Positions 61,120-64,000 of a DNA stretch of 64,000 nucleotides are shown piece after piece. A program made the position numbers and the translations under genes. Source of the stretch: Gammaproteobacteria bacterium (GTDB lineage Bacteria > Pseudomonadota > Gammaproteobacteria > Steroidobacterales > GCA-2729495); assembly GCA_014337915.1 (NCBI GenBank), contig QUBU01000010.1:1-64000 (forward strand), in the 5' to 3' direction. Numbering within the stretch: position 1 is the stretch's first letter; the number at the start of each line of letters is the position of its first letter. The notes beneath the pieces were generated by a model. It worked only from the letters and a program-made list of their open reading frames with translations. It was not told the origin of the DNA and did not search any database.

Positions 61120-62341
61120 AACGCTGCGCCACGCGGCGCTGGACCAGCTGCAATCGCGTGACGGGCAGTTGCTGATCGGCGGCGAGAGCGTGTCTGCCAT
61201 CCTCGAGCGCGTTGGCCGCACGCCGTTCTATGCCTATGATCGCCAGGCCATCGCCACGCGGGTGGCGCAGCTGCGCGCGGCATTGCCGGAAGGCATGCGC
61301 CTGCACTACGCGATCAAGGCCAACCCCATGCCGGCCCTGGTGGCCCACATGGCCGGCCTCGTGGATGGCTTCGACGTTGCATCTGCTGGTGAGCTCCGCA
61401 TCGCGCTGGCGGCCGGGATGGCGCCGGGTTGCATCGGCTTCGCCGGCCCCGGCAAGTCGGTGCCGGAACTGCAGGCAGCAGTGGCCGCCGGGATCACGAT
61501 ACATGCCGAGTCGGAGCGGGAGATTGCCATCCTGCACGACCTCGGCAGCCGGGACCGGCGGCCGCGCCTTGCCATCCGCGTCAATCCCGCGTTCGAGCTG
61601 AAGACGGCCGGTATGAAGATGGGTGGCGGGGCCTCCCAGTTCGGTATCGACGCCGAGCGTGTACCCGCGCTCCTGCGCAGCCTCGACACGGCACGCGTGG
61701 AGTTCCGGGGTTTCCATGTCTTTGCCGGGTCGCAGAACCTCTCTGCGACGGCCATCAGCGAGGCGCAGTCGCAGACGCTGCTGCTCGTGGAGCAGCTGGC
61801 AGCCGACGCTCCGGGACCGGTTGCGGAACTCAATATCGGTGGTGGCCTGGGAATCCCCTATTTCCCGGGCGAGCGGCCGGTGGACCTCGCTGCCGTCGGT
61901 ACGGCCCTGGCCCAGCTGGCCGCGCGGGCCCGGCGCACCCTGCCGGGAACCCGGCTCATCATCGAGCTCGGACGCTACCTGGTGGGGGAGGCTGGCTACT
62001 ACGTCTGTCGCATCATCGACCGCAAGCTGTCCCGCGGCCGGGTGTTCCTGGTGACTGACGGCGGGCTGCACCATCATCTGGCCGCCAGCGGTAACTTCGG
62101 CCAGGTGGTCAGGAAGAACTATCCGGTCGTGATTGCCAGCCGGCTGGACCAGCCACCGGCGGAGATCGCTTCGGTGGTCGGGCCGTTGTGCACGCCACTC
62201 GATCTGCTGGCTGATGCCATGCTGTTTCCGCAGGCTGGCCCTGGTGACCTCGTGGCCGTGCTGCAGTCCGGCGCCTATGGTTGCAGCGCCAGCCCGCACG
62301 GGTTCCTCGGCCACCCGGAGCCGCTGGAAATCCTGGTCTAG
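61103..62341 (+). CDS. PLP-dependent decarboxylase, exosortase A system-associated
   Basis: The 412-residue fold-type III decarboxylase (DAP/ornithine/lysine decarboxylase family) has the PLP Lys in LHYAIKANPMP, ELNIGGGLGIPY, and the Cys region GPLCTPLDLLA. It is the usual neighbour of the exosortase acyl-CoA ligase (TIGR03099 type, from memory). ATG 61103 overlaps the ligase end; no better start exists downstream. Substrate unknown. Confidence 0.87.
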   Translation: MRPTSETLRHAALDQLQSRDGQLLIGGESVSAILERVGRTPFYAYDRQAIATRVAQLRAALPEGMRLHYAIKANPMPALVAHMAGLVDGFDVASAGELRIALAAGMAPGCIGFAGPGKSVPELQAAVAAGITIHAESEREIAILHDLGSRDRRPRLAIRVNPAFELKTAGMKMGGGASQFGIDAERVPALLRSLDTARVEFRGFHVFAGSQNLSATAISEAQSQTLLLVEQLAADAPGPVAELNIGGGLGIPYFPGERPVDLAAVGTALAQLAARARRTLPGTRLIIELGRYLVGEAGYYVCRIIDRKLSRGRVFLVTDGGLHHHLAASGNFGQVVRKNYPVVIASRLDQPPAEIASVVGPLCTPLDLLADAMLFPQAGPGDLVAVLQSGAYGCSASPHGFLGHPEPLEILV

Positions 62342-62563
62342 AGCTGCGAATCCGCAGCGTCGCCGGCCGGGCCCGCCAGCGAGCGGTTATGTGGCTTGTC
62401 GGGCCCGCCGAATGAGACGTATTCGCTGGTTTGCGGATTGCAGCAAGCCTATAATTTCCGGCGATTTGTCTCTCCGGGCGTCCCGCAAGCGGGCGCATGC
62501 CCGAAAACGAGCCAACGAGAACAAGGGCCTGAACAACAATCCTTCGCTGACCGGTCATTTTGC

Positions 62564-64000
62564 GTGAACCCGATCCGCCGCCTGACACAGCGCCTGTCCA
62601 ACCCCTTGCTGGTCCTCCTGCCGGCGGATGCGCTGGTGGCCTTCGCTGCGCTGTTTGCCGGTGCGTGGATCCGCTTCGGCCTGGACCTGGCGAGCGCGAC
62701 GCAGAGCATCGGCCCGCTGTTCCCGCGTGCGGTCAGCTTTGCCGCCTGCATCGTGATCGGCCTGACGACCATGGGCCTGTATCGTGCCCGCCAGCGGCCG
62801 ACCGTCAGCGAGAGCATCGCCCGTGTCCTCGTGGGTGTCGGCATTGGTGGGTTCGGCCACATCCTCTTTTTCTACCTTTTTCCCGAGCACAACACCGGCC
62901 GGCTCACCCTGGCCATCGCCATGGTGCTCAGCTTCGTTGCCATTTGCCTGGTCCGCGGGCTGCTGCTGCGGTTCCTGGACCACAATCCGGCCAAGCGCCG
63001 GGTGCTGCTCATGGGTTCGGGGCGGGTGGCGGCCAAGGTGGGCCTGTTGCGCCGGCGCTCGGACCGCCGCCGCTTCGAGGTCGTGGGTTTCGTGCCGGGC
63101 AGCGCCGCGGAGCGTGAGTTTGCCGAGCGCAATGGCATGGGACCGCTGATCGGCCCGGACGTAGATCTCCGACAGCTGCGTTTCGACGAGGTGGTCGTTG
63201 CGCTCGATGATCGTCGTGGCATGTTTCCCACCGCGCAGCTGCTGCGGCATCGCTACATCGGCATCCCGGTGCGCGATATCGTCGATTTCCTCGAGCAGGA
63301 GACCGGCAAGATCGACCTCGACGTACTGCATCCCGGCTGGCTGATCTTTGCCAGCAGCGGGCACAGCCGCTGGGGTTTCCGGGTGATGAAGCGCCTGGTG
63401 GACGTCGGCATCGGTACGGTCATGCTGGTCCTGACTTCGCCGCTGCTGTTGCTCGCCGTAGCGGCCATTCGCATCGAGGAAGGCCGTGCTGCGCCGCTGA
63501 TGTACCGCCAGCGCCGGATTGGCCGCGGTGGCCGGCTGTTCGATCTGCTCAAGTTCCGCAGCATGCGCCTGGATGCGGAGAAGGGCGGGCCGATGTGGGC
63601 TTCCAGGCAGGGAGATGACCGTGTCACCCGTACCGGTGCGCTGCTGCGCCGCTTCCGTATCGATGAGCTGCCGCAGCTGATCAATGTCATCCGTGGCGAA
63701 ATGAGCATCGTCGGACCGCGGCCGGAGCGCCCGGAATTCGTCGGCAAGCTCAGCCAGCACTTGCCGCTTTACGACTACCGCCACTGCGTGCGGCCGGGCC
63801 TCACCGGCTGGGCGCAGCTCAATTTCCCCTACGGCGCGTCCATCGAGGACGCGAACGAGAAGCTGAAGTACGACCTGTTCTACATCAAGAACACCAGCAC
63901 CCTGTTCGACCTCGTCATCCTCATGCAGACGCTCGAGGTCGTCATCTGGGGGCGTGGCACCAGCATGGCCGGACCCCGCAGCAGCGAGGCGCGAAGCGGC
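62564..64000 (+). CDS. polyprenyl glycosylphosphotransferase (partial, runs off window)
   Basis: At least 479 residues are present; the frame is open at the window edge. N-terminal membrane helices (about four; LLVLLPADALVAFAALFAG, FPRAVSFAACIVIGLTTMG) precede a nucleotide-binding-like middle (RRVLLMGSGRVAAKVGLL). The bacterial sugar transferase domain follows: LMYRQRRIGRGGRLFDLLKF, RFRIDELPQLINVIRGEMS, IVGPRPERPEF and RPGLTGWAQLN. It transfers the first sugar phosphate onto undecaprenyl phosphate to begin exopolysaccharide synthesis. The start is GTG 62564; no upstream in-frame ATG was found. The homologues are often PEP-CTERM-system-associated. Confidence 0.85.
   Translation, partial: MNPIRRLTQRLSNPLLVLLPADALVAFAALFAGAWIRFGLDLASATQSIGPLFPRAVSFAACIVIGLTTMGLYRARQRPTVSESIARVLVGVGIGGFGHILFFYLFPEHNTGRLTLAIAMVLSFVAICLVRGLLLRFLDHNPAKRRVLLMGSGRVAAKVGLLRRRSDRRRFEVVGFVPGSAAEREFAERNGMGPLIGPDVDLRQLRFDEVVVALDDRRGMFPTAQLLRHRYIGIPVRDIVDFLEQETGKIDLDVLHPGWLIFASSGHSRWGFRVMKRLVDVGIGTVMLVLTSPLLLLAVAAIRIEEGRAAPLMYRQRRIGRGGRLFDLLKFRSMRLDAEKGGPMWASRQGDDRVTRTGALLRRFRIDELPQLINVIRGEMSIVGPRPERPEFVGKLSQHLPLYDYRHCVRPGLTGWAQLNFPYGASIEDANEKLKYDLFYIKNTSTLFDLVILMQTLEVVIWGRGTSMAGPRSSEARSG

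Noticed and set aside
62560..63117. 185-codon frame starting TTG at 62560
   Set aside because: It is an out-of-frame shadow of the sugar transferase whose frame continues past the window end.

Overview
The window is GC-rich and gene-dense. Its housekeeping blocks have the gene order of a free-living gammaproteobacterium. Supporting blocks are asd-fimV-truA-accD-folC-dedD-cvpA-purF, tig-clpP-clpX-lon-hupB-tRNA(Val)-tRNA(Asp)-ppiD, rnhA-dnaQ, and the EF-P lysylation set epmA/epmB/efp. Type IV pilus-type polarity genes (two FimV-like proteins and a FimX-like degenerate GGDEF/EAL protein) and exosortase-A-associated genes suggest a lineage near Xanthomonadales, Nevskiales or Steroidobacterales. 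The placement is inferred from gene content only.

Layout. 1-765: hairpin-rich DNA with no convincing gene. 766-3102: an accessory island of three orphan C-terminal toxin tips, two of them followed by a small lipoprotein (probable immunity). The junctions share a boundary sequence whose TAG, at the two internal junctions, is the stop codon of the preceding immunity gene. Tip 1 is an L,D-transpeptidase-like (Tlde1/DUF2778) domain, tip 2 is frameshifted, and tip 3 is split by a REPIN-like inverted repeat. 3328-12039: a Ser/Thr kinase with a cyclic-nucleotide-binding domain, xseB, a rubrerythrin/Fe-S oxidoreductase/DUF3501 operon, and topoisomerase IV (parE, parC). 12052-16211: a second FimV-like protein and a FimX-like protein. 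16282-19936: epmB, efp, epmA, psd. 20063-31839: prmB, aroC, asd, fimV, truA, accD, folC, dedD, cvpA, purF. 31887-35307: a pseudo-receiver kinase, lpxH, a cyclophilin and folD. 35502-35944: tRNAs Pro, Arg, His, Lys. 36000-38792: five-gene-scale minus-strand stretch holding a uracil-DNA glycosylase homologue, DUF488, an NTF2-like secreted protein and an unknown protein. 39102-50087: tRNA-Leu, the protein quality-control block, tRNAs Val and Asp, ppiD, a symporter and fabI. 50249-52235: a methyltransferase, rnhA and dnaQ. 52433-64000: a polysaccharide locus that makes UDP-sugar acids and GDP-mannose precursors, then exosortase-A-associated genes (ACP, acyl-CoA ligase, PLP decarboxylase) and a sugar transferase that runs off the window.

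How the parts work together. The last 11.5 kb looks like the start of an exopolysaccharide/PEP-CTERM locus. It combines nucleotide-sugar synthesis, a polyprenyl-phosphate sugar transferase, and the accessory enzymes that usually sit beside exosortase XrtA (the exosortase itself is not in the window). The FimV/FimX genes point to polar pilus control by c-di-GMP. The most unusual part is the first 3.1 kb, a decaying store of silent polymorphic-toxin tips with immunity genes.
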